A stretch of DNA of 64,000 bases from JASMTM01 sp964441735 (lineage in GTDB: Bacteria; Thermotogota; Thermotogae; Petrotogales; Kosmotogaceae): positions 12,430 to 76,429 of the forward strand of contig CAYTVB010000006.1 in assembly GCA_964441735.1 (NCBI GenBank), read 5' to 3'. Positions 24,779 through 34,454 of the stretch are shown one piece after another. How positions within the stretch are numbered: position 1 is the stretch's first letter; each line of letters opens with the position of its first letter. Below the pieces are notes generated by a model. That model saw only the letters and a program-made list of their open reading frames with translations, had not been told where the DNA came from and searched no databases. Position numbers and translations under genes: made by a program.

Positions 24779-24808
24779 AGATTTTATCACCTTAAGATGA
24801 TAAAATCT
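24779..24808. promoter_or_regulatory. Palindromic divergent promoter region (patatin / ABC exporter)
   Basis: AGATTTTATCA and TGATAAAATCT are perfect 11-bp arms around an 8-bp loop containing CTTAAG. Each arm carries an extended -10 (TGATAAAAT) pointing away from the centre: 24781-24789 on the minus strand for patatin and 24798-24806 on the plus strand for the exporter. The two promoters would overlap and compete, or share one regulator. A hairpin role in RNA is the alternative, although the stem is A+T-rich and has no long T-run. Confidence 0.55.
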
Positions 24809-24850
24809 TTATGATTTCACATATTTCATCTTTGGCAGGAGTGAAAATAT

Positions 24851-26581
24851 TTGTTTTGGACATTTATTAGAGAGAATTGGATTAGATATCTTCTTGGAAT
24901 TATTTTTCTAATAGCAGTTGATCTCCTTCAATTAATAACTCCCTGGATAATTGGGGACGTGGTGGATAGATTGAAAGTTGGGATTTCAGATCCCAATGTA
25001 TTGAAAGTGACAATTTTTTCCATTATTGCTATTGCTGCTGGCTTATTTATATCCCGCTTTTTTTGGCGTATATTCATTATGGGCGCTGCTCGAAAATTTG
25101 AGTATTATTCAAAAAAAGTCCTTTTTGAAAAGCTTTTAAACCTCCCGCCTAGTTTCTTTGATAAGATGCGAATAGGAGATTTCATGGCCCGTTTTACAAA
25201 TGATGTTCGAGCAGTTCGGATGGCAATGGGTCCAGCAATAGTAATGACTGTAGATGCTTTATTCTTATCAATAGTAACAGTTGTAGCTATGGGGACTATA
25301 GTTGGATGGCAATTGACATGGGTTTCTGCTATTCCTTTGCCTTTTCTTGCATTTTTCTCAGCTTTTTTTGGAAAGATGATCCATTCTCGTTTCAAAAAAG
25401 TCCAAGCATCATTTTCAACATTAACGGATACCGTTGAGGAATCCATATCTGGTGTAAGGGTAGTTAAGAGTTATGGTATTGAAGATCTCCGTGGTAAGAT
25501 GCTTGAAGACAAATCCAATGATTATGTTAATAAAAACATGTCTTTGGTGAAGGTTTGGGGTATGTTTTTTCCGCTCATCCAGTTACTTGCATCTTCCGGA
25601 TTTGTCATTGCTCTCTATTTTGGTGGAAGACAGGTAATACTTCAGCAAATAACTCTAGGTAAATTTGTCACTTTTACCACTTATTTAGGAATGTTGATAT
25701 GGCCAATGATGGCGGTTGGCTGGTTAATCAACATCATACAGCGTGGTAGGGCTTCCTATGAACGTCTGGTAGATATTATCAATACCCGATCAAATATTAA
25801 AACTGAGGAACATGCAAAACTCGATAGAATAAATGGAGACATATCTTTTAACAATTTGACTTTTAAATATGAGTCATCAAAAGAACCTGTAATAAAGAAT
25901 ATTAATATCGACATAAAAGCTGGCACTAAAACGGCAATTATTGGTACAACAGGTTCAGGAAAAACTACGATAGCTAAACTTATTGCAAGGATGTATCCGG
26001 TACCAAACAATAAAATATTTATTGATGGTGTGGATATAAACAAATTGGACCCGAATTTGATCAGAAAGTATATCTCTTATGTGCCTCAAGAAACCTTTCT
26101 TTTTACTGAAACTGTAAAAAACAACATTGCTTTTGGAGTAGAAGATTACACTGATGAGGAAATTGTAAATTTTGCTGAGATTGCTTCCGTACACGAAGAT
26201 ATTAAGAATTTCCATAAAGGATACGAAACCAAAGTAGGAGAAAGAGGTGTAACTTTATCCGGGGGACAAAAACAAAGAATAGCCATTGCAAGAGCATTAA
26301 TTAGAAGAACACCAGTAATTGTTCTTGATGATTGCCTATCGGCCGTGGATACAGAAACTGAAGCTGCTATTCTAAACAGTCTTCAGAAAGAACACGAAGC
26401 AAGAACTGTAATAGTTATCACTCACAGATTAAAAGCAGTTATGAATTCTGACATGATTTATGTCCTTCATAACGGACAAATTATAGAAAGTGGAAAACAC
26501 CAAGTGTTAATTAAAAACAAAGGTTTGTATAAGAAGATGTATGAAAGACAGTTACTAGAAGAAAAGATCGAGGAGGAATAA
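24851..26581 (+). CDS. Heterodimeric ABC exporter subunit, degenerate-site partner (576 aa)
   Basis: This is a half-transporter with an N-terminal six-helix membrane domain (to about residue 310) and a C-terminal ATPase. Walker A is GTTGSGKTT, the signature is the canonical LSGGQKQRIAIARA, and Walker B is VIVLDDCLSAVD. The catalytic glutamate position is Asp494 instead of Glu, which makes its own ATP site degenerate. The partner (next gene, 2 bp away) has the normal Glu. Such asymmetric pairs (TM287/288, BmrCD, LmrCD) export drugs or lipids. It begins with TTG eight bases after AGGAG. Confidence 0.92.
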   Translation: MFWTFIRENWIRYLLGIIFLIAVDLLQLITPWIIGDVVDRLKVGISDPNVLKVTIFSIIAIAAGLFISRFFWRIFIMGAARKFEYYSKKVLFEKLLNLPPSFFDKMRIGDFMARFTNDVRAVRMAMGPAIVMTVDALFLSIVTVVAMGTIVGWQLTWVSAIPLPFLAFFSAFFGKMIHSRFKKVQASFSTLTDTVEESISGVRVVKSYGIEDLRGKMLEDKSNDYVNKNMSLVKVWGMFFPLIQLLASSGFVIALYFGGRQVILQQITLGKFVTFTTYLGMLIWPMMAVGWLINIIQRGRASYERLVDIINTRSNIKTEEHAKLDRINGDISFNNLTFKYESSKEPVIKNINIDIKAGTKTAIIGTTGSGKTTIAKLIARMYPVPNNKIFIDGVDINKLDPNLIRKYISYVPQETFLFTETVKNNIAFGVEDYTDEEIVNFAEIASVHEDIKNFHKGYETKVGERGVTLSGGQKQRIAIARALIRRTPVIVLDDCLSAVDTETEAAILNSLQKEHEARTVIVITHRLKAVMNSDMIYVLHNGQIIESGKHQVLIKNKGLYKKMYERQLLEEKIEEE

Positions 26582-26583
26582 GG

Positions 26584-28533
26584 ATGGCTGCATATGAAAC
26601 TTATTCTGAAGAAGTAGAAGAAAAGGTAAAAGTCGAAGACTGGAAAGTCATCTTCAGGCTATGGAAATATGCCAGACCTTATTGGCCCCTTCTCATACTT
26701 GGTATTTTTCTCATATTGATAACAGCGGGAATAGATCTTGCTATACCCTATATTCAGAAAATAACAATTGATAGTTATATTAACGCCGAACACCATTATG
26801 AAGTGAAAATGGATGATGGTAGCCCTGTTTTCATTAAGAATGAAGAAGGTAAATACACTCTACAACAACAGGAAGATGGATCATATGTTATAAGCGATGG
26901 AGAAACAGCGTACAATGTAACAGATAAACAACTTCAAGATTTACGTCAGGGAGATCTTGCAGGTGTTAGTCGTATGTCACTATTATTGTTATCACTTCTT
27001 ATACTTATGTTCTTTGTAATGTATATGCAGGTTTATTCGATGAGTTACCTTGCACAAAAAGTTACTCATAGAATCCGTAACGCTCTATTCAATCATATAA
27101 TAAAATTACCTATGAAGTTTTTTGATACAAATCCCAGCGGTAGACTGGCAACCAGAGTAGCTAACGATACGAGAAATCTTGCAGAATTCTTTAGCAGTGT
27201 TATCGCCTCAATTGTAAAAGACGTTGTATTGTTAGTTGGAATAATAATCGTAATGCTAAGTCTTTCACAATATCTCGGTACAATCGCTCTTTTGCTTTTT
27301 CCTTTGATTGTTGTAAGCACTTTGATTTTCAGATACTTTGACAGAATTGCTTACCGTAAAGTGCGTACACGACTTGCTGTGATTAATGCATATTTAGCAG
27401 AACATATCTCTGGAATGTCAGTAATACAGTTGTTTAACCAGCAAAAGAATAAGGCAAATGAATTTGATGAAGTAAATGATTATCACCTAAAAAGTTTAAA
27501 AGAACAGCTGCTTGTTTTTGCAATATTTAGACCTTTGATGGATTTTCTATATTATTTTGCAATATCTATTCTTTTATGGTATGGAGCTAAAGGGATCTTC
27601 AACGAAACTCTACAGTTCGGCGTGCTTTACGCCTTTGTGAGTTACATAGAAATGTTTTTTAGACCTTTAAGGGATATTGCAGAAAAGTATGATATCGTTC
27701 AAAATGCTCTTGCATCTGCGGAAAAAATATTCAAACTAATGGATAAAAAGGAAGAAAAATATAATGAAGATCTTCCAGAAATCAGTAGAGTTAAAGGTAA
27801 TATTAATTTCGAAAATGTCTTTTTTGCCTATGAAAAAGAAAATCCCGTTCTAAAAGATGTCAGCTTCAAAGTATCCCCAAAAGAAGAAATCGCATTCGTT
27901 GGTGAGACAGGTGCAGGAAAAACTACGGTTGTTAGCTTACTCAATGCTCTTTATCGTATACAGAAAGGGGATATAAAGATCGATGAGAAGTCTATTTATG
28001 ATTACAATCTGAAGGCCTTGAGAAGGCGAATAGGTGTAGTTCTTCAGGATGTTTTTCTTTTCTCCGGAACAATACTGGATAATATAAGGTTGTTTAATAA
28101 AAAAATATCTCGTGAAGAAGTTATTAAAGCCGCCAATTATGTCTATGCGGATAAATTCATAAAGCGCTTCCCTAATAGTTATGATACGGAAATACTTGAA
28201 CGAGGCGGTACAATTTCTGCTGGAGAACGTCAACTGATAGCCTTAGCACGAGCAGTCCTCTATGATGCTGACATATTAATACTGGATGAAGCCACAGCTA
28301 ACATAGACACTGAAACAGAAACTCTTATACAAAAAGCTATGGAAAGAGTTTCTAAGCAAAAAACAGTACTTACAATAGCACACAGAATATCCACAATTAG
28401 TGGAGCAAATCGGATACTTGTAATACATAAAGGTAAACTGGTGGAAGAAGGAAATCACGAGGAGCTTATAAAAGAAGGCGGAATTTATGCTGACCTTTAT
28501 AAATTACAGTATGAACTTGGTGATATTGCGTAG
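26584..28533 (+). CDS. Heterodimeric ABC exporter subunit with extracellular insert (649 aa)
   Basis: This is the partner half-transporter. Between membrane helices 1 and 2 (about residues 63-125) it carries a hydrophilic insert of about 50-60 residues rich in D/E-G-x-Y repeats, reminiscent of the extracellular domain of BmrD-type subunits. The ATPase has Walker A GETGAGKTT, a non-canonical signature ISAGERQLIALARA in place of LSGGQ, and Walker B ILILDEATANID with the catalytic Glu569. Thus its Walker motifs and the partner's LSGGQ make the active site, while its altered signature faces the partner's degenerate Walker B. The ribosome site GGAGGAATAAGG lies in the end of the previous gene. Confidence 0.92.
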   Translation: MAAYETYSEEVEEKVKVEDWKVIFRLWKYARPYWPLLILGIFLILITAGIDLAIPYIQKITIDSYINAEHHYEVKMDDGSPVFIKNEEGKYTLQQQEDGSYVISDGETAYNVTDKQLQDLRQGDLAGVSRMSLLLLSLLILMFFVMYMQVYSMSYLAQKVTHRIRNALFNHIIKLPMKFFDTNPSGRLATRVANDTRNLAEFFSSVIASIVKDVVLLVGIIIVMLSLSQYLGTIALLLFPLIVVSTLIFRYFDRIAYRKVRTRLAVINAYLAEHISGMSVIQLFNQQKNKANEFDEVNDYHLKSLKEQLLVFAIFRPLMDFLYYFAISILLWYGAKGIFNETLQFGVLYAFVSYIEMFFRPLRDIAEKYDIVQNALASAEKIFKLMDKKEEKYNEDLPEISRVKGNINFENVFFAYEKENPVLKDVSFKVSPKEEIAFVGETGAGKTTVVSLLNALYRIQKGDIKIDEKSIYDYNLKALRRRIGVVLQDVFLFSGTILDNIRLFNKKISREEVIKAANYVYADKFIKRFPNSYDTEILERGGTISAGERQLIALARAVLYDADILILDEATANIDTETETLIQKAMERVSKQKTVLTIAHRISTISGANRILVIHKGKLVEEGNHEELIKEGGIYADLYKLQYELGDIA

Positions 28534-28536
28534 ACA

Positions 28537-29928
28537 CTAAGTATTATCATTCTCTTTATCTTTCTCTACCCTTTTTCTTTTTGGTCTTTCAACCAGAAAA
28601 TCCTTTAATTTGTTGAAAATCAACGAATTCTCATATGGTCTGACCAAACCACGACGACCTAGAATTGATATAGTGCTAAACGCAAAACGAGATACGGATG
28701 CAACTTTCTTTGTCTTTACTCGTTTTAACAAAAGCCATGAAAACATTCTTAAAACACCGGTTGCTATAAAAAGGATTTGTATACCAAAAAAGGGGATACC
28801 AAATAGTTCGAAGGTTATCTCCTTTAAGTACGTTGCTGCAAAACCGCCAGTCAAAGCACCTGCAAGTGCTCCCATCCCATTAACAAATGCAAGGATTGCA
28901 AAATATGTTTCTGTTAGTGCCGGATCGACTATGTTGAGCATTATTGTGAACAGTGCTAAATTGATCGCAGTCCAGTTAATTCCTGTTAGAATAGCATCAA
29001 TAGGCAACAAAGTATGCATGGTAGCCTGATTAACAAATATCCACATTATTGCTGTAAAAGCTGCTGAGAATATTCCGAATTCCGCAACGCTTTGATGACC
29101 AATCTCATCAGACAATCTCCCCCATACAAAATAGAAAAATATTGATACACCACCAGCAACAATACTCAGTACACTCAAATATGAATAAGATAGCTTTAGG
29201 TTTACCAGTTGAAAATATGGAAAAAATGGATTTGCAAGTGCTATGGAAAAATTCCAGAAAAAAGAAAAAGTAAGGAACCTTTTAAAATTCCAATCTTTAA
29301 GAACAACGCTAAAGAGCTTTTTACTTTGATATTGTTTTCTCGGTGGGTCTTCAAATCTTCTTAAAATGAAATATGTAGTCAGAGAAAAGCCTGCCCCAAT
29401 AATTGATATTATCAAGAAACCCAGCGATTCGTTAAATGTATCAAGCATAAAAGAATAAAGAAAAAGCATGGTCATGGAAGAAATTGATACCAGCAAGTTT
29501 CTCAGACCATGATACCTACCCGATCTTTCATTTGGAATAATATCTCTCATTAAAGATATCCAGAAATTAGCAGTAAAACCATTAAAAACAGCAAACACTG
29601 CTAGTATTGCAACAAGTATATATTGATTTTTCCATCCTAAAAAAATTAGAAAAGGAAGTAACAGAAGAACGGGTCGCGATATTGAGGCAGAAAAAATCAT
29701 CGAAGCTTTTCTACTTCCCATTTTCCTCAATAAAAGTGGAACACCCAGCTGAAAAACCTGCGCCATTACAGGTAGCATACCCAAAACTGCCAATATACTC
29801 TCTGTAACACCAAACTGTAATGCAAGTCCTGTTAAAAGAAAACCCTGAGTGAGTATAAAAGCGTTGTTATAAAGAACACTTTCAACCAGGGATAACCTTT
29901 TTGTTTTCGAATACTGATCTTCCAACAT
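28537..29928 (-). CDS. MFS transporter (463 aa)
   Basis: This is a major facilitator protein with about 12 membrane helices. The first loop carries RKMGSRKASM, a loose version of the DRxGRR motif, and the middle loop is RRFEDPPRKQYQSKK. The C-terminal 60 residues are cytoplasmic and highly basic (RPKRKRVEKDKEN). Its N-terminal half is most like uncharacterised MFS proteins common in Thermotogota, and I cannot assign a substrate. It is convergent with the ABC exporter operon, with only 3 bp between stops. Confidence 0.8.
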   Translation of the reverse strand: MLEDQYSKTKRLSLVESVLYNNAFILTQGFLLTGLALQFGVTESILAVLGMLPVMAQVFQLGVPLLLRKMGSRKASMIFSASISRPVLLLLPFLIFLGWKNQYILVAILAVFAVFNGFTANFWISLMRDIIPNERSGRYHGLRNLLVSISSMTMLFLYSFMLDTFNESLGFLIISIIGAGFSLTTYFILRRFEDPPRKQYQSKKLFSVVLKDWNFKRFLTFSFFWNFSIALANPFFPYFQLVNLKLSYSYLSVLSIVAGGVSIFFYFVWGRLSDEIGHQSVAEFGIFSAAFTAIMWIFVNQATMHTLLPIDAILTGINWTAINLALFTIMLNIVDPALTETYFAILAFVNGMGALAGALTGGFAATYLKEITFELFGIPFFGIQILFIATGVLRMFSWLLLKRVKTKKVASVSRFAFSTISILGRRGLVRPYENSLIFNKLKDFLVERPKRKRVEKDKENDNT

Positions 29929-30007
29929 CTATCCCCCTATCCTTTTACAATCTTTCATGATAAGGAAATTATCTAACTTTTATGTTTGCATTTGATGGTG
30001 ATTGTGT

Positions 30008-30038
30008 AAAAAAAATTGCTGCCCTTTTCGAGGGCAGC
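30008..30038 (-). terminator. Intrinsic terminator on the minus strand
   Basis: GCTGCCC / GGGCAGC is a 7-bp stem with a short loop. On the minus strand it is followed by AA and eight T residues. It lies between the two MFS genes, 110 bp downstream of the upstream MFS stop. Confidence 0.85.
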
Positions 30039-30063
30039 GAAGCGGTCTGAGGGTTACTTCAGC
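30016..30063 (-). ncRNA. Candidate small RNA or attenuated leader (about 50-60 nt)
   Basis: A minus-strand promoter at 30070-30098 (-35 GTAACA, 17-bp spacer, perfect TATAAT) starts just upstream of a terminator at 30008-30038. The product would be a short RNA ending in that hairpin. It could be a free small RNA, or a leader whose termination controls the downstream MFS gene (start at 29928). Only the sequence signals support it. Confidence 0.3.
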
Positions 30064-30069
30064 ATTCTA

Positions 30070-30098
30070 ATTATACTAATCATTTTAACACCTGTTAC
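30070..30098 (-). promoter_or_regulatory. Candidate promoter between the MFS genes
   Basis: On the minus strand a perfect TATAAT (30070-30075) lies 17 bp from GTAACA (30093-30098, four of six matches to consensus). A terminator follows within 60 nt. Confidence 0.45.
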
Positions 30099-30148
30099 TT
30101 ATACAGCGCATATAGACATAATTTAACTGGCTTGACATACTTTGTGAT

Positions 30149-31450
30149 TTATTTTCTCATACTTTGTGCTATCTCTTTCATTTTACCATGTAATTTCTTT
30201 ATATCGGTGGGTAGCGTAAATACAGAGATTAATAGTACGCCAGCACAGGGTAACCAAAACATTGCAGAAATATTCATTGCAGCGCCTAAAGAACCCAGTA
30301 CTGTCGAAATACTTCCTGCAACAAACTTCCCGGCACCGGTACCAAGTGAATCTGTTAGATTGAATATTGAAAAAATTCTTCCTCTATTTTCAGGAACATT
30401 TACATTCATGAGCATTGTTTTCATATTTGGTCCCGTAATTGAAGCAAGTGCTGCTGCTACCATCCCCAACAGTGAAAGTATTATGAATCCTGTCATATCA
30501 GGCTGTACCTCGATATTCAATACAAGCAAAGCGAATCCAGCACCAATAGCAGTACTTATTCCACTAAAAAATGGCATATATCTTGGATTCTTTTTATACA
30601 ATTTTCCTCCGATTATTCCTCCAAAGTAAATTCCAAGTACATTGCCTATTCCAAAAAATATAAAAATCATGGTAGCTTCACTTGCTGTGAATCCTCTATT
30701 TCTTTTTAGAAATTCTACAAGGAAGTAAGGTATTGCACCCCATGGAATTGTTCCAAGAATACCCTGTACAAATAAAATTAAATTGGTTTTATTCTTGAAC
30801 AGTACAAGATAATCTGAAAGACGAACTTTTGCAGTATATTTGTATCCTTTTTCTACCAACTCTCCGACTGCAACTTCGGAAGCACCTCTTTCTGGCTCTT
30901 TTACAATGAAATAAAACAGTATCGCAAGAAATACGTTCGGTACAGAGACGATAATAAATGGTAAACGCCATCCATAGGTTTCACCCAAAAAGCCCGCGAT
31001 TATCATACCAACAATAGCTCCAAGAGAAATTGCCGTTGAAAGCATGGCGTTAACCCTGGGTCTTTCTTCTTCACCAAAGGTATCACCGGTGAAAGAAAAG
31101 ATAACTGGAAAAAGTGCACCAATTCCTATACCGCTTAATGCTCTAAGAATAAAAAGTTGAGAGTAATTTGCAGCAAAGGCTGTTAAAAAACATGGAATTT
31201 CACCAACCAGCACTGCAAAGAGAAGAAGCTTTTTTCTACTAAATCGATCACTTAGATAGCCCCATAAAAGGCTTATAATTGCTCCTATGATTGTAAATGA
31301 ACCTGCTATGTAACCTATCTGACGATCAGTAATGCCAAATTCTTCCTCAATCATACCAATGTTGGGTGACATTACCATCTGATCAGCATTCAACAAGACC
31401 ATCATTAATAACATAATAAACAACAGAATCCTGGTTAGTTTAACACCCAT
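30149..31450 (-). CDS. MFS transporter (433 aa)
   Basis: This is a 12-helix major facilitator protein. The loop 2-3 signature is LWGYLSDRFSRKKLLL, and the N-terminal half (GIGIGALFPVIFSFTGDTF, RPRVNAMLSTAISLGAIVGM) resembles the spinster-like/hexuronate-permease-like branch. No substrate can be assigned. It starts 35 bp after the end of era, so it could be the last gene of the long housekeeping run, and a terminator lies about 110 bp after its stop. Confidence 0.83.
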   Translation of the reverse strand: MGVKLTRILLFIMLLMMVLLNADQMVMSPNIGMIEEEFGITDRQIGYIAGSFTIIGAIISLLWGYLSDRFSRKKLLLFAVLVGEIPCFLTAFAANYSQLFILRALSGIGIGALFPVIFSFTGDTFGEEERPRVNAMLSTAISLGAIVGMIIAGFLGETYGWRLPFIIVSVPNVFLAILFYFIVKEPERGASEVAVGELVEKGYKYTAKVRLSDYLVLFKNKTNLILFVQGILGTIPWGAIPYFLVEFLKRNRGFTASEATMIFIFFGIGNVLGIYFGGIIGGKLYKKNPRYMPFFSGISTAIGAGFALLVLNIEVQPDMTGFIILSLLGMVAAALASITGPNMKTMLMNVNVPENRGRIFSIFNLTDSLGTGAGKFVAGSISTVLGSLGAAMNISAMFWLPCAGVLLISVFTLPTDIKKLHGKMKEIAQSMRK

Positions 31451-31485
31451 TTTTACCCTTCCCCTTATTTATGCTATTAAAGTAA

Positions 31486-32400
31486 TTATTGAACATCTTC
31501 TCTTATATTGGTGAAATCCATAATAAAATTGTCTTTTTCCCGCCACTTTTTTCTTACTTTTACAAATAATTCCAGATACACATTTTGATCAAAAAGGTAT
31601 TCTATGTCTTTTCTTGCAAGCGTGCCAATTTTTTTTATCATTTTACCCTGTTTACCTATTATAATGGGTTTTTGTGATTTCCTTTCAACAACTATATCTG
31701 CCCTTATTAAAGTAATACCATTTTCTTTTTCGATAAAATCTCTTACTTCTATACCAATACAATACGGTACTTCTTTTTCTGTTAAATAAAGCACTTTTTC
31801 TCTGATTATCTCAGAGGCCATAAATCTGTACGATCTATCAGTAATTATATCTTCAGGAAATAAAGGTTTTCCAGCAGGTAATTTGCTGTATAAAACATCA
31901 ATAAATTTATCGATACCAGTACCATTTTTTGCAGAAATCTCGATTGTTTCTACAGTATTTTCAAATAATTCTTCAGCTTTCGATTTGAACAGTTTAATTT
32001 TTTCAGGGTTGCTGATAGAATCAATCTTATTTATGAGAAGTATTACAGGTATTTTAGAAGAATTAACATATTTTGAAACAAGAAAATCTGATTTTCTTAT
32101 TCCGTCAACCAGATCCATCATAACCGCAATTAAATCTGAGCCCTGAAGAGCACCGACTGCAATTTTCACCATATAATTGCCGAGTTTATGCAGGGGCTTA
32201 TGAATACCGGGTGTATCATAAAAAATTATCTGACCACTTTCATTTGTAAGAATTCCAGCAATTCTATTTCTTGTTGTCTGAATTTTATCTGAAACTATTG
32301 CTATCTTTTCCCCTATTAAATAATTAATCAGGGTTGATTTTCCCACATTGGGTTTTCCTACAACTGTTACCGTTCCCGATATATATTTCTTTTCATTCAT
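31486..32400 (-). CDS. era: GTPase Era
   Basis: Era is a ribosome-assembly GTPase that binds near the 3' end of 16S rRNA. The G motifs are intact: G1 GKPNVGKST, G2 region IQTTRNRIAGIL, G3 DTPG, and G4 NKID. The C-terminal KH domain carries IIGKQGKMIKKIGTLARKDIE, and the family's KVRKKWREKD ends the protein. Length (304 aa) is normal. Its ATG overlaps the glyS stop by four bases (ATGA), so translation is coupled. Confidence 0.95.
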   Translation of the reverse strand: MNEKKYISGTVTVVGKPNVGKSTLINYLIGEKIAIVSDKIQTTRNRIAGILTNESGQIIFYDTPGIHKPLHKLGNYMVKIAVGALQGSDLIAVMMDLVDGIRKSDFLVSKYVNSSKIPVILLINKIDSISNPEKIKLFKSKAEELFENTVETIEISAKNGTGIDKFIDVLYSKLPAGKPLFPEDIITDRSYRFMASEIIREKVLYLTEKEVPYCIGIEVRDFIEKENGITLIRADIVVERKSQKPIIIGKQGKMIKKIGTLARKDIEYLFDQNVYLELFVKVRKKWREKDNFIMDFTNIREDVQ

Positions 32401-34454
32401 TTTTCAACGCCTGATAGTAATTGTGAAAGATCTGCAATGCTCAAAAACAATTGATCCAGTGCCTTTAAAAAGCATAAACGGTTTAATCTAATATCTGTTT
32501 GTTTATCCATTACGAAAACGTTGTCAAAGTAATTGTCAATAGGTTCCTTTAGTTTGATGAGTTCACTGAGAACTAAATCAAATTTACGTTCTTCAAGTGC
32601 TCTATGAATTTTATTTTTAGCATTTATGTAAGCGTTAAAAAGTTCTTTTTCTTCTTTTACAATGAATATTTTTCCATCGTATTCAGTTGAATCATGCTTT
32701 TTGCTTATGTTATGAACACGCTGATAAGCAATTAATAGCTTTTCAAAATCTTCTCCTTTGAATATTGATGTTAATGAACGTGCCAGTAAATCTCCTGGAT
32801 GAGTTTTTGTCCACCATTGTCTTACAGCTCTTGCTACTTCGAGAGAAAAACCATTTTCCATTAAGAATGCTTCGTATCTTGTTTCTGAAAAGCTTTCCAA
32901 CTGCTTTGAAAGGTCTTCATAAGTCCGTTGAAGTAGTTCTGAACTTTTCTTCAACAGTTTTTTAAGATCAATATCCCAGCCCATATTTGTTACTGTTCTA
33001 AATATGTGGTTTATCTTTCTCCTCAATGCATAAGGGTCCTTTGAACCAGTAGGTATGTTACCAAGCGCGAAGTTCCCTACAATTGTATCTACTCTATCAG
33101 CTACTCCTGTTATTGCTCCGGTAATTGTTTCAAAGTTTTCACTTGCAGGTTCATAAAATTCCTGAATACCCATTGACACATCATAATTCTCACCGGATTT
33201 TTCAGCATAGATTCTTCCAATAATTCCCTGAAGTTCCGGAAATTCATAGACTACCATGGTACCCAGATCAGCTCTTGAAAGCAATGCAGTTCTTTTAACA
33301 CTGTTACTTAATTCTGCATCATCTGAATTGTTATCTAAATCCTTATAAATCAATTCGGATAAAGTCTTTATACGTTGTGTTTTTTCATAATATGTTCCCA
33401 AACCGGCCTGAAAAAGCATTTCTTTCAATGAATCAACATAGCTTTTCAGAGGCTTTGATAGATCCTTTACAAAGTAAAAATGAGCATCCTCAAGTCTTGC
33501 GTTAATAACCTTTTCATAACCTGTTCTGATATTACCTTCTTGATCTTCAGGTCCATCTTGAAATGCAACAAATGCATTTCCGATTTTGCTGTTATTATAC
33601 GCTGGGAAAGTCCTCAGATGATGTTTTATTGTAACTATTATTATTTCTTCAGGTAATTCAAGAAACTTTTCCAAAAACTTCCCGGTTATTGCTCTCGGAT
33701 ATTCTGTTATTGCGATTGTTTCATCTATCAGTTGAGAATCACGAGGAATTCTCAAATTATTTTCTTCTTCTATTCTGTTAAGCTCGTCTATTACCCTTTT
33801 TCTGCGCTCTGTAGGACTTGCAATTACAAGGGAATTCCTTAACTGTTCAAAGTAATTATTGGGTGTAACTTCAACCTCATCATAAAAAAACCTATGACCA
33901 AAAGTAATATTACTGGCTTTTTTACCAAAAATCTCGAGATCAAGTGTTTTTTCGCCATGCATTGCTACTATCCATCTTACAGGTCTTACAAACTTATAAT
34001 TTCCGTTACCCCATCTCATTGGTCTTTTGAATTCTAGCTCGGAGATCACTTTCTTAAATATTTCTGGAAGAACCATTTCAGTAGATTTACCTTTCATTTT
34101 ACGTTTAAGAAATACATAGCGATTACCATTCACTTCCTTTATTTCTATATCCTGAAGTGTGGCATTATTTCCTTTCATAAATCCTTTCAAAGCTTTCGTG
34201 GGCTCATCATTTTTATAGGCAATATTTTCTGCAGGTCCTCTTTTTTCCTCAATGGTATCCTCTTGCCTATCAGATAATTCGTATATGAGTACCCCGATCC
34301 TTCGACTCGCAAAAAACACTTCATAATCATCATATTTGAGCCTTCTATCTTTTAGAAGTGCTGGTATTTTATCGCCTATTTGTTTTACTACTGAATGGAT
34401 TTCGCTTGGTGGAAGTTCTTCTACTCCGATCTCTAATAGTGCATTATTCTTCAT
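32397..34454 (-). CDS. glyS: Glycyl-tRNA synthetase beta subunit
   Basis: This is the large tRNA-binding subunit of the bacterial alpha2-beta2 glycyl-tRNA synthetase. The N-terminus LLEIGVEELPP is diagnostic, followed by the conserved KRPMRWGNG and RPVRWIVA region (about residues 150-170), EYP and an HD-like core, and a C-terminal anticodon-binding domain ending in the NVFVMDKQ region. Length is 685 aa. I prefer the ATG at 34454, since GAGG in the end of glyQ lies six bases before it. It overlaps glyQ by 11 bp and era by 4 bp. Confidence 0.95.
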   Translation of the reverse strand: MKNNALLEIGVEELPPSEIHSVVKQIGDKIPALLKDRRLKYDDYEVFFASRRIGVLIYELSDRQEDTIEEKRGPAENIAYKNDEPTKALKGFMKGNNATLQDIEIKEVNGNRYVFLKRKMKGKSTEMVLPEIFKKVISELEFKRPMRWGNGNYKFVRPVRWIVAMHGEKTLDLEIFGKKASNITFGHRFFYDEVEVTPNNYFEQLRNSLVIASPTERRKRVIDELNRIEEENNLRIPRDSQLIDETIAITEYPRAITGKFLEKFLELPEEIIIVTIKHHLRTFPAYNNSKIGNAFVAFQDGPEDQEGNIRTGYEKVINARLEDAHFYFVKDLSKPLKSYVDSLKEMLFQAGLGTYYEKTQRIKTLSELIYKDLDNNSDDAELSNSVKRTALLSRADLGTMVVYEFPELQGIIGRIYAEKSGENYDVSMGIQEFYEPASENFETITGAITGVADRVDTIVGNFALGNIPTGSKDPYALRRKINHIFRTVTNMGWDIDLKKLLKKSSELLQRTYEDLSKQLESFSETRYEAFLMENGFSLEVARAVRQWWTKTHPGDLLARSLTSIFKGEDFEKLLIAYQRVHNISKKHDSTEYDGKIFIVKEEKELFNAYINAKNKIHRALEERKFDLVLSELIKLKEPIDNYFDNVFVMDKQTDIRLNRLCFLKALDQLFLSIADLSQLLSGVEK

